This document shows positions 48,582 to 61,215 of a stretch of DNA of 64,000 nt, in pieces. Source of the stretch: Paramarasmius palmivorus (Eukaryota > Basidiomycota > Agaricomycetes > Agaricales > Marasmiaceae); the NCBI GenBank assembly GCA_037176845.1, contig JAYKXP010000085.1, positions 1 through 64,000 of the forward strand, in the 5' to 3' direction. The position numbers and the translations under genes were made by a program. The notes beneath the pieces are model-generated. The model ran no database searches. It was not told the DNA's origin and worked only from the letters and a program-made list of their open reading frames with translations. Positions within the stretch are counted from its first letter, which is position 1. Each line of letters opens with the position of its first letter.

Positions 48582-49463
48582 CACGACCAAGTATCCTCAA
48601 GATCAATCACCAATGCATCCTGACTACCTCGTCCGCTGCCCTATTTTTAGTCAAGTTGACTATCTGGTTTCCAGAATTCGGATGGCCAAGTTGCCTGATG
48701 CAAGAACCAGATTTCAGGTCCATTATACGCTGACTTCACATACCAATACTCGCCGACAACATTCTGTTGGAATTGCCTTGGACCATCAATGAAGATCCGA
48801 ATTCTTCAAATCAAGACTCCCAGCTCCTTTGTCTGGACTCAGGATAATGTGACTCTGGTCTATTCGTCATTGCCACCTTTCACCTCAAAATCAGCCTACG
48901 AAGGACGCATGAAGATCTTCTGGCTGGATGGTACAACATCAAAGCTCGGTGTCTCTCAAGTTAGATTTCATGTGCTTCAAACGGCTTCATTGGGGTCTCA
49001 GGTGCCCGACTCCGACGAGAAGATACCTACCGACCATTATTCAACCAAACCGACTTCGGTCGCGATTAGGCTGACAGCGACACTTCGTACGCAGTATTCA
49101 GTTTGAGTACTCTATCTGAATTTCCAGTAACCAACACTCAATCGCTATTCAAGGTTGCTGCCACCCCGCGACTGTCCTTCGTGGTGACTACGAATCGGTA
49201 CTCTACAGTACCAGCTAATAGAACGCCCTCTACGAACTCCCGGCCGCATAGAACGTGTGCTATCGGTTTCCTGTCTACATGTATCATTATGATCTACATT
49301 TCGTTGCAACCTGAGCTTGCCCTGTGCGCAGTGGATAGTGGATCAAAGTGGGTATATATCTTCATTGAAACACCATAGAATGTATACAATACACCATTGT
49401 TGTTCGAGGAATGCGGTCCAAGTCCATGATATCCATACACAAATTCGGAAACACCACATTTAT
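48582..49463. other. Stretch without a firm gene
   Basis: It may hold further remnants of the F-box copy. A plus-strand frame at 48789-49106 has no recognised motif. The right end is the 3' flank of the next minus-strand gene. Confidence 0.4.
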
Positions 49464-52051
49464 CATCTCCATGCCGGCTTCTTCGCCTCTTGACGAGAAA
49501 GCGGTTTTGGCTGGCCGATCTTCCCAGTTCCTTGATCACGATCATTAGTGCGCTTACTAGGATCTATCGCCCCGCCAACCTGCTTGGTGATTCGCTTGAC
49601 AGAGACCTCCGGTTTCTTTCCGAAAGTACTGGCTCGAGTAGGCTGTCGCGCGTTCGTTGCGGATGTCGGAATCGAAACCGAACGGCGCCCTGGGAACTCA
49701 ATGTCATTATAGCAGCCTCAAGGTACGTAGGATGAACTTACCTGTGGTTTTCAGATTGCGTTCGCTTGCTTTTACTCTCGTCGAGACCGGCCGTGCATCG
49801 TGACTATTCACCCATTTTTCAGGGCCATGAGATTTGCCAGATGGGTTGATGATTGATTTGGGAGTGAAATTCCGGGGTTGTTGCTGCCTGGGATCGGTTT
49901 GAATAGGCTTGACAACCGTTCTTGGCTTTTCACCTGTTTGTTCAATAATGCAGTTACATATTAGTACCAAGCCGAGGGTGCGAGACTGCGAGTATTGGTT
50001 TGAACGTACCTTGGAGTTTGTCGCTAGCTGAAGGTAATGTATGATAGCTTGACTCTTCAAGGGCTTTAAATCGATTTTCATCTCCAATGACTTCGAGAAT
50101 AAAAAGGCCAAGTGATATGGCAAGGTCCGTCGTGGTAGAGTCAAAGCCTTTGGAAGTGTGGAGTTTCTGAATGGCGGCGTAGTGACCAAAAGACCAGGAG
50201 GCATCCCAGGCAACCATCCCGGAAGTAAAAGATGGCAACCCTGAACGTGCTTCCACAAGCTCAGGCACCATTTCCCGCCCAAGTGGATCAAATGACCAGA
50301 AGTACTTCTCGTGCTCCATCCAGGATCTCCAGATAGCTTTGTCGTCAGATGGACAGGGAACAGGTTGTATGAATAGATAGACATTTTGGGGGATGTTGGG
50401 GTTCTTTTGCGGTGAAGTCCGTTCAAAGTGAAGAAGGAAGCCGGTAAGTATACCTAGTACAAGTCAACAGATAGGTCAAACATGACAAGACTAAAAACTT
50501 ACAATAATTCTCCCAATCATCTTCATGAATCCCGAGTTGGCTGAACACGCTGTGTGCCTGAGCGAGCCATGATTCCGCCAGAATCCTCCGTTCTTCCAGG
50601 GGATACACCCCATACCATAGCTCGATCCCTTGAAAGTCCTGTATCTCCGTCGACGTGACAGTAAACCTATACCTCTGATCAGTCTGCAAAGTCCAACACC
50701 CAGCTTTTGTATACATACCGCACCGAGCCATCGTCCATAACAACCTGACTCTCCCTCATTCCATCAGGAATCCTACCCTCCAGCCTCCAAAATCCATAGT
50801 GCCATCTTTCCCCGGCACCTGGCAATCTAGCAATGATATCCCCTGAGCGCCGATTGTATATTGCACCGGGGACGGATGACAGCATGGGTATGACTCGTCC
50901 GTTGGCCAGGGGTTGGAGGAGTGCCGAAAGAGCCATACGAATTCCTGTGAGGATAGTCCGAGCAGGGAATGACCTTGTGAGATATTTAAAGACGGTGTCA
51001 CTGTCGCTGTAAGTTTGGATGGGGAGGTGGGTGGAATGGGTGTTGGGTATTGTGTTGCTGCCGGTGCCGAGCATGGTCAGGGACTGCATGTAGGGAAGTT
51101 CGAGGTATGGTCCTTTCTGCAGTGCGCCGGTCCTTGGGTCGACCCACATTTCGCCTATGAGCTGAAGCGCGTGTTGATATAGATTGTGATGATGGGCATA
51201 CAGACGTACAGGATTTCCCATTGAGAGTTCCTTCTTCATTCTGCCAAACTAGAGATCCATGAGATGCTATTTGGCGTAGATTTCGATTAGGAACGTACTT
51301 GGTGGGCGAAGTACGAGTACAAGAGTGGCAAGTATTGATAGCCGTCGAGGACAATACGACCAAGTGGGATGAGCGCTGTCAAAAAGACATGTGAATACCA
51401 TAGACACATTTTCAGAAAAGATATGCACCACCGTAGAATACCAATGCAGGTAAGCCCTGTTCATTATCGTTGTAACCAAAGATTTGTGCAACATTGGCGT
51501 TCCTGAAGACCTTGCGTAAACTTGATATTAGAGGGAGGGCAAAAGACATACTTGATGTGAGCGAAATGGCCAAAATCTTTCTTGAATGCCTATCGGAGCA
51601 CGAGGTCAACAATAAGAGAGCTTGGGTATGGGTAGTACTGACTTTGAGGGCATCGGGGCCATCGTATGTAACACATAAAAACTTTTCTTCTCTGTGTTCA
51701 CCCCGAAGGCGAGCAATTCCTATGTTGCGATGAGCATCGACATTTCGCCAAAGCCGATACTGTTTTTTTCCTTCCTCATCATGGAAATATTGCCTTCTCA
51801 CCGAAGACGACGTAGCGATGGTGCTCTCAAGGCATATGTCACCTGTTTTAACACGGTTGTACTGTGATCATAATCGGAATCAGCCCATAATCTCGAGTGA
51901 CAGGACAGAATGAACTCACATCGTCCCATATAGTCCGCTCTTTTCCCTTCCTCTGTGTAGTCACGACCGTCTTGTGGACAATACGAACGTGATTTGTGCT
52001 TGTGAAGCTTCCACCGCTGATAGTAAAACCAGAGCAGTTGCGGAGGGACAT
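49464..52051 (-). CDS. Large agaricomycete protein of unknown function (N-terminal 'GGSF' motif)
   Basis: Exons chain in one frame from MSLRNCSGFTISGGSFTS to a last exon ending SRQEAKKPAWR at 49464. Landmarks are ARLRGEHREEKFLCVTYDG, KNANVAQIFGYNDNEQGLPA, GRIVLDGYQYLPLLYSYF, LQLIGEMWVDPRTGALQKGP, WHYGFWRLEGRIPDGMRES and SWMEHEKYFWSFDPLGRE. The start and the 'N..VAQIFGYN....PALVFYG' region resemble a large family in mushroom-forming fungi in which a kinase-like hydrophobic core (here degenerate) follows a GGSF-type leader. No ATP-binding or catalytic loop residues are evident, so enzyme activity is not claimed. The basic last exon is probably disordered. About eight introns. Confidence 0.68.
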
Positions 52052-55000
52052 GGTGGAAGTTGGGGGTTGTGGAAAGGAAGGGCATGGAAGGTCAGGCTTT
52101 GAGGTTTGTTATATCATGTCAGACGAAGAGCGCTATATGCGAAGTGATGGAGCCCTGACTGACGTCTGGCAGTGGTAGACCTGCACAACTGAGTTTAAAA
52201 ATGGCGCAGCTTGTCTTATAATCGAGTGTCCTGTTTGAGCGACGTGTGAATCCTAGAAATAGTCATATAAGGAAGGTGGCCTTGGCGGAAGTTTTTCTTG
52301 ACGGCTGCCAATGACGCTTGAAGACCACCAACTTGACAGAAGGTCTGAGCCTCCGGCCTTCCATTTCCAGTTTTCCAGTTCCGTCACGTGTAGCGGTGTT
52401 CGGCAATTGCCGCTGTCCACTGACGCGTCCCTCAACATCTCGCCGTCGCTGACCTAGTCCAGTTATCAAGCACTGACACATGTCCAAGATGGATCTATCG
52501 GTGTGTTGTGAAGGGAGGGAGTGTAGCGGGTCAATATGCCTTCTATGTGCGTCGTTATTACCTTCAATTTGACCTGCACTTACCCTGTCTTACCCTAGTG
52601 TCGTCTAATACTCTGCTGCCTGCACTGTCACCAGTACCCATATGCATTATCGGCCTCCAATACCTCTGATCCATCCACCTATCGCACGATTATGCTGAAC
52701 AGACGCGAGATCCTTCCGTCACACACCTATCCCACACTGGCTCACCGCCTTCCAGTGATACTCGAATGTGTCAATCATGAAGTACTTTCGACAACAAAGA
52801 AGAAGGTTCATCTTCATCACCTCCATTATCACCCCTTGTAGCAACATCAGCAACTACCTACATCACCGTCTACAACTACCACGGCATTCACCTAGGGTAA
52901 GTAGGAAAAGGGGTATCACTCGGTGACTGGGTGTAATGTGGATGGCGCATGCATATTTAGGAGTAGCATCGTTGTCACAATGCCAGGCACTTATCAAGAA
53001 CGAGAAAGGCGAGACATGGTAACAGCGGGAAAGGAGTCAGGCGGAGTTTGCCCTCTTGGTACACCGTATCAACTATATCGTTGTCTGTACATCCACTATA
53101 TGTATCGTTCTCAGTAATACTTAAATAATTCCTTTGCCATGCTTGCTCAAAAAAGCTAGTGAAGTTCCGAGATAGCCATGCAGAGGATGGATGCACAGTC
53201 ACGATATCGATCTCCGCATCATCCCTTGCTCTTACGCTCTCTTACACTTCTGAATTTCTTTGGTAGGAAAACATGATCGATAAACCTGCTAATACTATGG
53301 ACTGACCTCGAAAAAAGACCAAGCTTGGAAGTGCGAAGTGCTAGCGCCTGACGGCACGTGCCAAAACTGGAAAAAAACTGGAAACTGGAAACTGTAAATC
53401 CCAAGACCCAGACGATCTCCAACTTGAACGCGCGACACTCAAGGCAAGTTGAAGAAAGTTTTGAGCGCCTAACTGGTGTTCACGCGTTTCTTCTCACCTT
53501 TAATCTGATTTAATAATCTGTCCTTAGACTCGTGCCCATTCCCGTTCGGTCTCGTACTTGGGCTTAATTCCTTATCGGAGTAACTCTTTGATGATGAAAA
53601 GGTGGATGACGGCAGGGAAAGGTACGAGACCGAAGGGACTGGTCCAAACCGGGGCCATTTTGGCAGGCCCTGCCAAACGTGAGTTTGGACTTAGTGAAAT
53701 CAGCATGTTTCATCAATGAAGCAAATACAAAAATCTAGATACTGGCATCCCTCCCCAAAATACAGCCAAAAAACTAATATGACCTGTTAGACAAACATGA
53801 GACGAGTCAGGAAAGTCATATAAAAACTAAGAAAACCAGAATGGTACCGTACCACGCAAGATCTTGGCTCTAGAAACATGAAAATCTGGTCATGCCAGGT
53901 CATCTCCCCACATAACTTCGAGTGACATACCTTAATGGGTAGAAGACAACCTCCGTAGACAAGAGAAACGGCCTGTACACTGGTAGGTATCCTAACGATG
54001 CAGCAATTGAGGATTTTGGGTGTCACAAGCCATGTAGCCGCGTCTTTTGGGAGCAGGACAGTGAATCCAAGTGCTCCAAGAGGTAATTTGGACGACGAAG
54101 ACACCATAGTCAAGTCCTGAGGTGACGAAGTTTTCACATGGTGTATCTGTGACGGTTTGTAGGAGTTTAAAAGTCCAGAACGATAGGTTAGGTGCAGAAA
54201 TCGGGCTCGACAACGTTCCGGTGAAGCCTAAAACCCAAAAGAAGTCCTAAAACAATGAATAGCATTGTAAGCATCAACTGCAAGCGATTTATATGGCTTG
54301 TTACGCACCTATAACCTTCAATACCCAATACCAGCACCAGAGACTTCATCGTGACCAAAACCGTTAATTTTTCGACCATTTTAATGCCATTTCCGCAGTA
54401 TAGTATCTCTAGGTCTTTGCGACATGAAATAAAGTCACGCCGGACACTTGAAGAGCGGATTAAAAGCAGGGGATAGGGATCGTCGTGGGGGAACGGAGGA
54501 AAGATGTTTTTGATGAGCTTGATTTCACTAAGGGCCTGTTCGGTAAACATTTCCTGAACAAATCACTCCAGAAATGGAAAATATTCTGCTCGGGGGAATA
54601 TAGTCTTGATTTTTCCCGTATCACGGCAGTTTTCTACCAGTCTGATATTTTGAAGGAATTAGCAACATTCATACTTGTGAAAACCTCGATTTAGTAATGG
54701 GCTATCGTCTGCGAAGTCAGTCGATATGGTATTTGACTAGATAATTACAAAATCGTACTCCGTGAAACTAACGACGATAGATAGATTTTCAAGAGGCATT
54801 TCGTACCGTTTGAAACCCGAAAACTCTGAGTAGAGGAATCTCGGGTGAAGCAATCGAAAATCTTATTGCAGGAATATCGATTCGAATCTTGGCATTTCAT
54901 GGGTCTTCTGAGCCGTCTGGATAGGGCGCCAGAAACTGCAACAATCGTTTCGTTCGAAATAACGCTGGTGCGTCATTCTCCTAACGTGGTAGCGATACAT

Positions 55001-55095
55001 GCGTGTAATCTGGCTGTCGCAGTAGCGTTATAGGCGCGTGATATGCTTGTCGCATGCGTGTATTGACTGCACATGGATGATATATAGACGTTGCA
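52052..55095. other. Gene-poor 3-kb stretch
   Basis: No convincing complete gene. On the minus strand between about 53990 and 54400, fragments such as SPISAPNLSFWTFKLLQTVT and YGVFVVQITSWSTWIHCPA look protein-like but lie in short, unlinked frames, perhaps a relic. At 54526 the sequence CACTAAGGGCCTGTTCGGT could be a transposon terminus because a CACTA-class transposase follows; no inverted partner was found. Confidence 0.4.
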
Positions 55096-58000
55096 CTAAG
55101 CTCTAGACAAATTGCAGAAAACTGAGCGCTGGTGAGAAAAATCAAACCGTGCGGCATGACCAATGACATCGGTAAGACCGACATCGTCAAGAGCCTCCTT
55201 CATAAGAGAGGAAAAGGTTTTCGCTGGGAAGTCCTTGTAGCGTTCAAATGGGTCATAGAGCGACGGGGGAAGGGGGAGATATTGACGGACGTGAAAACGA
55301 ATGATAGCACCTGCCGGATCCAAAACGTTTTCGATGCGCTCAATGCGACCGGCCACGGGTTCAGAGCTCGGTGTTGGTCGATACATAATTATTGAGTTTC
55401 CTTCGTGAGTCGTATACGGCGAAAAGTTCACCTCGTTGCATTTGACATAGCAACGATGCGAGCTTTTGACTTCTACCTGTTCCTTGGTGGAAGAAACAGC
55501 GTTTGCAGGGACAAAACATTTATCGAAAAGAACCTTTAATTGCTTGATGGCTTCAGGGCAATGAGTGCGGCGGAGCCATCGTCGAATATTCGCAGCCCGT
55601 GTTTGCGAGCGCATAATGGTCGATTCAAGCACACCTAAGAAAATGTGAGGGTGATATTCATTGGCGTTTCTACCTAGAAACTCACCGCCTATGCGATCAT
55701 TGGTTTTGACCTTTTGCAGTGTCCCAATGAGTCTTTCAAACGGGAAACACCACCAGGATAGAACAGGTCCAAATAGAAGGAGAAAATCGTAGATATGTCC
55801 AGCCATGTGGATATTAGGGCGGGGAATAGACTCGTATGTTTGGGGATAGAGTTTTCGCAGATTGGTCACCCAGTGTGTAAGGTGTTCTCGATAAGCCGAA
55901 GCTCGAGGTCGGGTCATAGTGTATCTGCATGCGATCACTGTCGCCTGGAATAATGCCATAGTGTGATCGAGTGCCTGGGCGAGCATGCCCTCGTCCGAAT
56001 CGTCGCTGGGAGGAGCATGACCATCGAGATCACCCCATAAAGTAACCAGTGCGATAGGCAAGTAAATTGTGCTTAAAGTGCGCCATTCATCTGCTTTGAT
56101 AGTCCCTGCATTGGATTCTCCGTAGTTTTTTGGAACTGAATTGACCCAAGATGGTGTTTTCGTTTGGCTGATGACACGTTGAACATATTTCAGCGTTTCT
56201 GGGGAGCTAGTCGGAATGATGTGTGCCTGAGATCTGAAGCCCTGGCCGAGGCGCTATTAAGGAAGTTTGAATACGACTTGAGTAAGGCAATAAAAAGGAA
56301 CGCACCCAGTTCAGAAGGACGGCAATGAAATGATTCTTGTCCTTCATGGGTCCAGATGGAAACATGACTGAGGCAGGATCCTTCGCCCGACGTCTCGCTC
56401 GCTGAACGTAAAGGTCGGAAATCTCCTTCCGAACATCACGAATACTCAGAGTACCTGGAAAGAATCCCAGAGTCCACGCGACGAATTGAAGGGACTCTTT
56501 GGTACCCACGTTTTCCAGACGAGTCCATACCTCATTTAAAGTCGAAGATCTTTCCCCTTCAAGGGCTAAACAAAGTCCCTCCTGAATTTTGGCAACGCGA
56601 GGAATATGATGTTGTGGGATCCTGAGGTTCTCCGCAGTAGATCCACCATCATACGACACCCAAGGCCAATCGAAAGCATGCCTAAAACCATCCACCGTGA
56701 TGGTTTTGGCGGAGGCATCAAGGCGAAGAACATGTCGGCAATGATAGTGAACGAGTCCTTCCAAAATGCAGTGCATGCTGTCTACGACAAGCATTCGAGT
56801 CGGATCCCAATAGTCGAGCTCCCACATCGATGACCATCGAACACCATGATGCTCGAATATGTGTTCTCGGTCCTTGGAAGTCTTTGCCTCCTTCCAAGCA
56901 CGAGCCCATGTCCGTAAGTGGGCCCAATCTCTTCGCTTCCAGCGATGATAGTCGGTACTAAATATCTGGTCGCTACCAGAAAGATCGCAGACGCTGCAGA
57001 TGAAATTGGCCATTCTATGACCTTGAAGACCAGCCAACTTCCTTGCCGCGGGTAAATCATTCACGGAAAGTACCACAGCAGACTCAACGACAGCGTCTGT
57101 CAAGGCGCCTTCATCCTCCTCAACTTCAGCGTCTGTCAAATCATCGGAGGAGTCAGAGTCGGAGCCGCCTCTTAAGATATCATCAGAATTGGGAATGGGA
57201 GGGGCACAAGTCCGGGCATTGCGTGGTCTGTTCTACATTACCATCAGCAATGATAAGACCAATGCTAGAGCGTGTACTTACTGCTACACCGGAGACATGA
57301 GAGAATCGAAACCCTGGGCGCCATGCACGTTGGAATTGCAAGATTATAGGCCGGAGAAAGTGATCGATTTCGTCTACATCTGGCTCGTGTGGCCCTGGAA
57401 CGATACCGCCGAAAAACATGAACTCGGGGAGATAACGAATACTAGGATCCAGTGCAAGGTTGGCTGCGGATATAATCCCAATTGAATTGTGGTTTCCCCG
57501 TTTACGAACGCCATTGGGATTGAAGAAGTCCATGTGCAAGGCAAACGCAAGTCGAATCTTTTTGCCACGATCCACAAAGAGTTTGCCATCGGGTCCACAA
57601 AAATCCTTCATAAACTCGGCCTCGAAGATGTTGTGAATTTCTGAAGGAACCTTCCCGTTCCTAATGTTGGCATGCGCCTTGTCGGTGGCGAGATTCGACT
57701 GTTTAACAAAAGTCGGATCGGAAAGGCACCGAGCGAGGTAGTCGCTGAAGGAACCGACCAAATAGGGCTTCACTGGTTGATTGGTACCGTCTGAGCGGGG
57801 CTGCAGAAGCGGAGCTCCACAAATATTTGTCCCGCTCTCCCCTACAACTTCGTTTCGGCAAGTTTCCGGGAACACGGGGAAGTCTGTTGCTTGGAAGGCA
57901 GACGGGGGATGCGTAGCGTTGCAACTTGGGCAGGTTGCATAGAGCTCCAACTTGCTATCGATGGGAAAGTCGCGGAGAGCCTCATGCAGAGAGTGAGGGA

Positions 58001-58778
58001 TGCCCGTGAGGATTTCATCTTGGGTGTCACTAAGCTGAGGACATCCAGTATCGTCGGCTGAGGTACCATGGGACATCCCTAGGCGGACTAGAAGCGTAGC
58101 AGCTCCAAGAAGGAAGTTGGTCTGCACAATCGACAAGCCCATGATCACATTGCAGATAAGTGCAAGGACGATGACGACCTGATGGATGATATCACGCTCC
58201 TGTATGATAGCCTCGTATACATAACCTAAGATATCGAATATGAGATCGATTCCCCGTGAATCATTGTGAAAAATAAAAAGCTCACTGGAATCTACATCAA
58301 GAGGTGCACGGCCATCGGGAAGTAGTGGAGCATAAATCTCCATGACCACCATCTCTAGATTCACGACAAGTCTTTTCACCCTCTCCCGCTTCTCCTGCAG
58401 CAAATGAGCTATCTGATGGCCCTGACTCTCGAGCAATGGTTTGCGAGTAGTTTTCCTGCTTCGATCTCTCTCCCGAGAATTGAGCGTGTGTATGAGCTTC
58501 ATCCCGCTATGCAAATCATTGGACACTTCCTCCAACAATGCCCGCCGCCCGTTAACATCCTTCTGGGACAATTCGGTGTGAAGTCGGTGATTAAGCTTTT
58601 GTACGTCTTCTTCCAGCTTCGAAAGAGCTTTCCACTCATCATTTTCAACCTTGGTGGGCTTCGCTGTAGCTGGTGGGTTTGAAGATGATGGAGAGTTGGG
58701 TAAGGATGCACTGGCATAGGGTGGTGTTGATGGCCTCGGAGTGGAGCGACGTCCGAAACGCTGACCTGGCCGAAACGC
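55096..58778 (-). mobile_element. CACTA/EnSpm-class transposase gene, Plavaka/Tnp2-like
   Basis: The encoded protein moves DNA by a DDE-type mechanism. Read right to left: a coiled N-terminal part (ALSKLEEDVQKLNHRL), a Cys-pair segment (ATCPSCNATHPPSAF), HANIRNGKVPSEIHNIFEAE, the core block LAFALHMDFFNPNG, a Cys-pair NFICSVCDLSG, the Tnp2 hallmark WELDYWDPTRMLVVDSMHCI-LEGLVHYH, and FGPVLSWWCFPFERLIGTLQ. The intron at about 56256-56308 joins smoothly. The junction near 57180-57260 could not be resolved without a stop, so the copy may be damaged or use an unusual splice. The first in-frame ATG is at 58502, but coding-like sequence extends further upstream to a TGA at 58779. Terminal inverted repeats were not found. 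Confidence 0.8.
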
Positions 58779-59622
58779 TCAGAGATGTGACTTCGTCGCT
58801 ATGATAGCCTGAATGCTATTCAGTGCGTCGGATACACCAATGGGAGCTAGTGATGGTGGAATAGTTTGGGCGGCGTTATCGTAGACCTCACTAGATGACA
58901 TGAAGAGGCGATTCTGATGTTGGTAATCAGTTTCTTTGGTGGTCAGACTTGCAGCTATAATATGTGTTTCAAGATCGAGGTTATGGGCATCGCCCTGTGT
59001 ATGAATCAGCTTCCTCATTAACACTCGAAAGAATGCAAGGTTCACGCACGCTTTTTGAACCATCTCCGCCCCTTTCGTCTTCAGATACTGTGTCTCTCTA
59101 GCGATGTACGTGACTTCAGTGAGTGATCATGGACTCAACAGTAAGAACCTACTGTAACGTTGAACTCTTGGGGTATGCAGGTACCGAAAAGCGGCTGCGT
59201 AGCATGGTTAGACTGCTGTTGAAGCTTGTGTTGGTTTTCAAAGAACGTAGCAGATTGGTCACGAAGATTCTCACCAAAGAAGATGTTGCGGTTGAGCTTG
59301 ATGGTTGTGTGGTTGAATCTTCCAGATCGAAGGATCCTGGTAAGTGACAGCTCGAGCCCACATCCAAGGCGTGGAAGCGTGATAGAAGATCATCCTACAC
59401 ATGACGTTAGCCACACTACAGGGTTCTGGTCTAGGCTCCCACCTCAGATCCTTTGGTCTTCACTTCCGAATTCGAGGGTGTCCCGTCGGCTTTTGGCGCC
59501 GGTTCCTAGAAAAGTGCTTGTGATTAGTAAATGTCTAGCATAGGTGGATTACTTACCGACGAGGGTGTTAGGTCTGCGTCTTGAGCATACAAGTTCAGCG
59601 CAGAGAGCAAAGACGATAGCAT
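58779..59622 (-). CDS. Unrecognised gene directly upstream of the transposase
   Basis: I do not recognise it. It starts MLSSLLSALNLYAQDADL at 59622, continues through short exons (PAPKADGTPSNSEVKTKG; DDLLSRFHALDVGSSCH), and ends in one larger exon with YLKTKGAEMVQKACVNLAFF and SLAPIGVSDALNSIQAI, stopping at 58779. Its stop TGA is in the same frame as the transposase sequence that follows immediately, so it could be an N-terminal transposon part broken by a stop, or a separate host gene with the element inserted behind it. The splicing in the middle part is uncertain. Confidence 0.42.
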
Positions 59623-60017
59623 GATGGGGGAAACGATGTCCAAGCGATGGAGAAAAGATGCTATTAAGTATGCCTAGACACACACCATAATGTATGAGGT
59701 AACAGGACAACCAGCGAGACAAAACAAGTCAATTGAGAGTTGCTAACCTACTATTGTACAATTACTTATTGTACGTCGAGGGACGGCATTTGTGTTCATA
59801 CAACGTCAACGAAACAGCTATCATTAACATCATCCGTTACTGTAATTGTTGTGCTTCGGAATAGCTAATTATGAACGTATTAAGACCATCGTGATGCTAC
59901 CTAGCCAAGGACAATAGGAGAATGAATCCGGTGCTTCTTCCTTTGAAACTGGGATAGATGGGGAGCGAACCTGTGCAATAGTCAATAAACCGAATGTTTT
60001 GATATGACAAGAAGGGC
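59623..60017. other. Intergenic region, nothing recognised
   Basis: A 395-base AT-rich stretch between two minus-strand genes. No motif, repeat or exon was identified. Confidence 0.5.
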
Positions 60018-60456
60018 TCACAACACGGCAATGGCGAACATGATTTTCTTGTCCTTCGGCCGAAGATTCACTACGCTCCTCGATGACCCCTTGCCCACCC
60101 TCATGATAACAATATCACCCTGAGTTCCAAGGTGATCATGAGCAGGAAGACGGCAATGGCGCTGAAAAAAGACCCGGAAATGTTCCTCCCGAAATATTAT
60201 ATCACAGTCGTGAATGTAGGGTTGCGGCACGGCCCAGTGAGTAAATCGATGCTCGACCAGCGGTAAACGAGGAGCGTTCGGAACGCGAGCAGGTGCCCCC
60301 CCAATGGTCACCACATTAACCACACTTGGTGGTGTATCGTTCGAGATCTTGTATGCTCGTAAAAGAAAAGAATGCCTCTCCTATTCGAAAGTTAGTGGTG
60401 CATCGTGGCAAGGAGGCGCCACTTACTTCGGGGAGGTTTGTCCTGGTTCTGGGCAT
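60018..60456 (-). CDS. Small hypothetical protein, about 130 residues
   Basis: Two exons join in frame: MPRTRTNLPE (from 60456), then ERHSFLLRAYKISNDTPPSV. The body has VTIGGAPARVPNAPRLPLVE, HCRLPAHDHLGTQGDIVIMR and VGKGSSRSVVNLRPKDKK, ending FAIAVL. The pattern GDIVIMRxG....VVN(L/M)R resembles a small agaricomycete family of unknown function often present in many diverged copies; this is from memory of the pattern. An additional 3' exon after FAIAVL is possible. No catalytic residues or targeting signals stand out. Confidence 0.55.
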
Positions 60457-61215
60457 CGTGAAGGATTTAGACAGCCTGCTGTCAAGAGGTAGAGTATGAA
60501 CATTCAGACTCGATATCTCGAACTTTATGTCTTCGTTGCGGTGCGTGAGACCGTTAGAAGACAAAAGAAAGAACGTGAGCCAACAAGAAACAAAATTAAT
60601 GCGCGAACACGCACCTGCACCCATGACCATGACTATGGTGTCACCTATTTACACATCGGAACACAAGACGAGGAATTGCGTCTCTCTTGGGAAGCATACG
60701 TGTCACAGAACAAAAGGAATGGCAGATCCCGCTAATTCGACCTGTCGTATTCGCGTGAGGAGGTGTTTTGGCGATAGATGAATTTGCATAGCGAAGCGTT
60801 GTCCGCTGACCCTTCCGAAGACAACGAAAGAACGTGATGAACGCCGACGAAGAACAATTGACTGTCTCCCACGGTAGTTACTAATTCAGCTGGTGGGGTA
60901 CTATCTCTGCAGAGTTTATCTTGGTGGGGCTCCGGATATACACTTACATCCGGAAATACTGAGATTGTTAGCTCAAAGTGCAGCTTTCTCTCAGGAATAA
61001 TACTTGTTTCGCCCACATCTAGTGTCTTTCGACACAGTGTCGCAAAAATTAAGTTTACCCGGAGTCAGAAATCCCACGAGCCCATCGAGCGCAAACAAAG
61101 TGCATTTCCCTCTCCATCAACTTGAACCATCACCCACTCTAGCCCACGTCATCTCCCGATTTTCGCGCCATTTTTTCACCCTAACGCTCGGTCAAAATAC
61201 CCTCAATCGACGGAA
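60457..61215. other. Divergent intergenic region
   Basis: A 759-base gap between divergent genes. Short frames on both strands have no domains. Promoters of both flanking genes should lie here. Confidence 0.5.

Noticed and set aside
53787..54550. A minus-strand gene made of short hydrophobic frames
   Set aside because: Fragments look protein-like but no chain of exons with a start, stop and consistent phase could be built.
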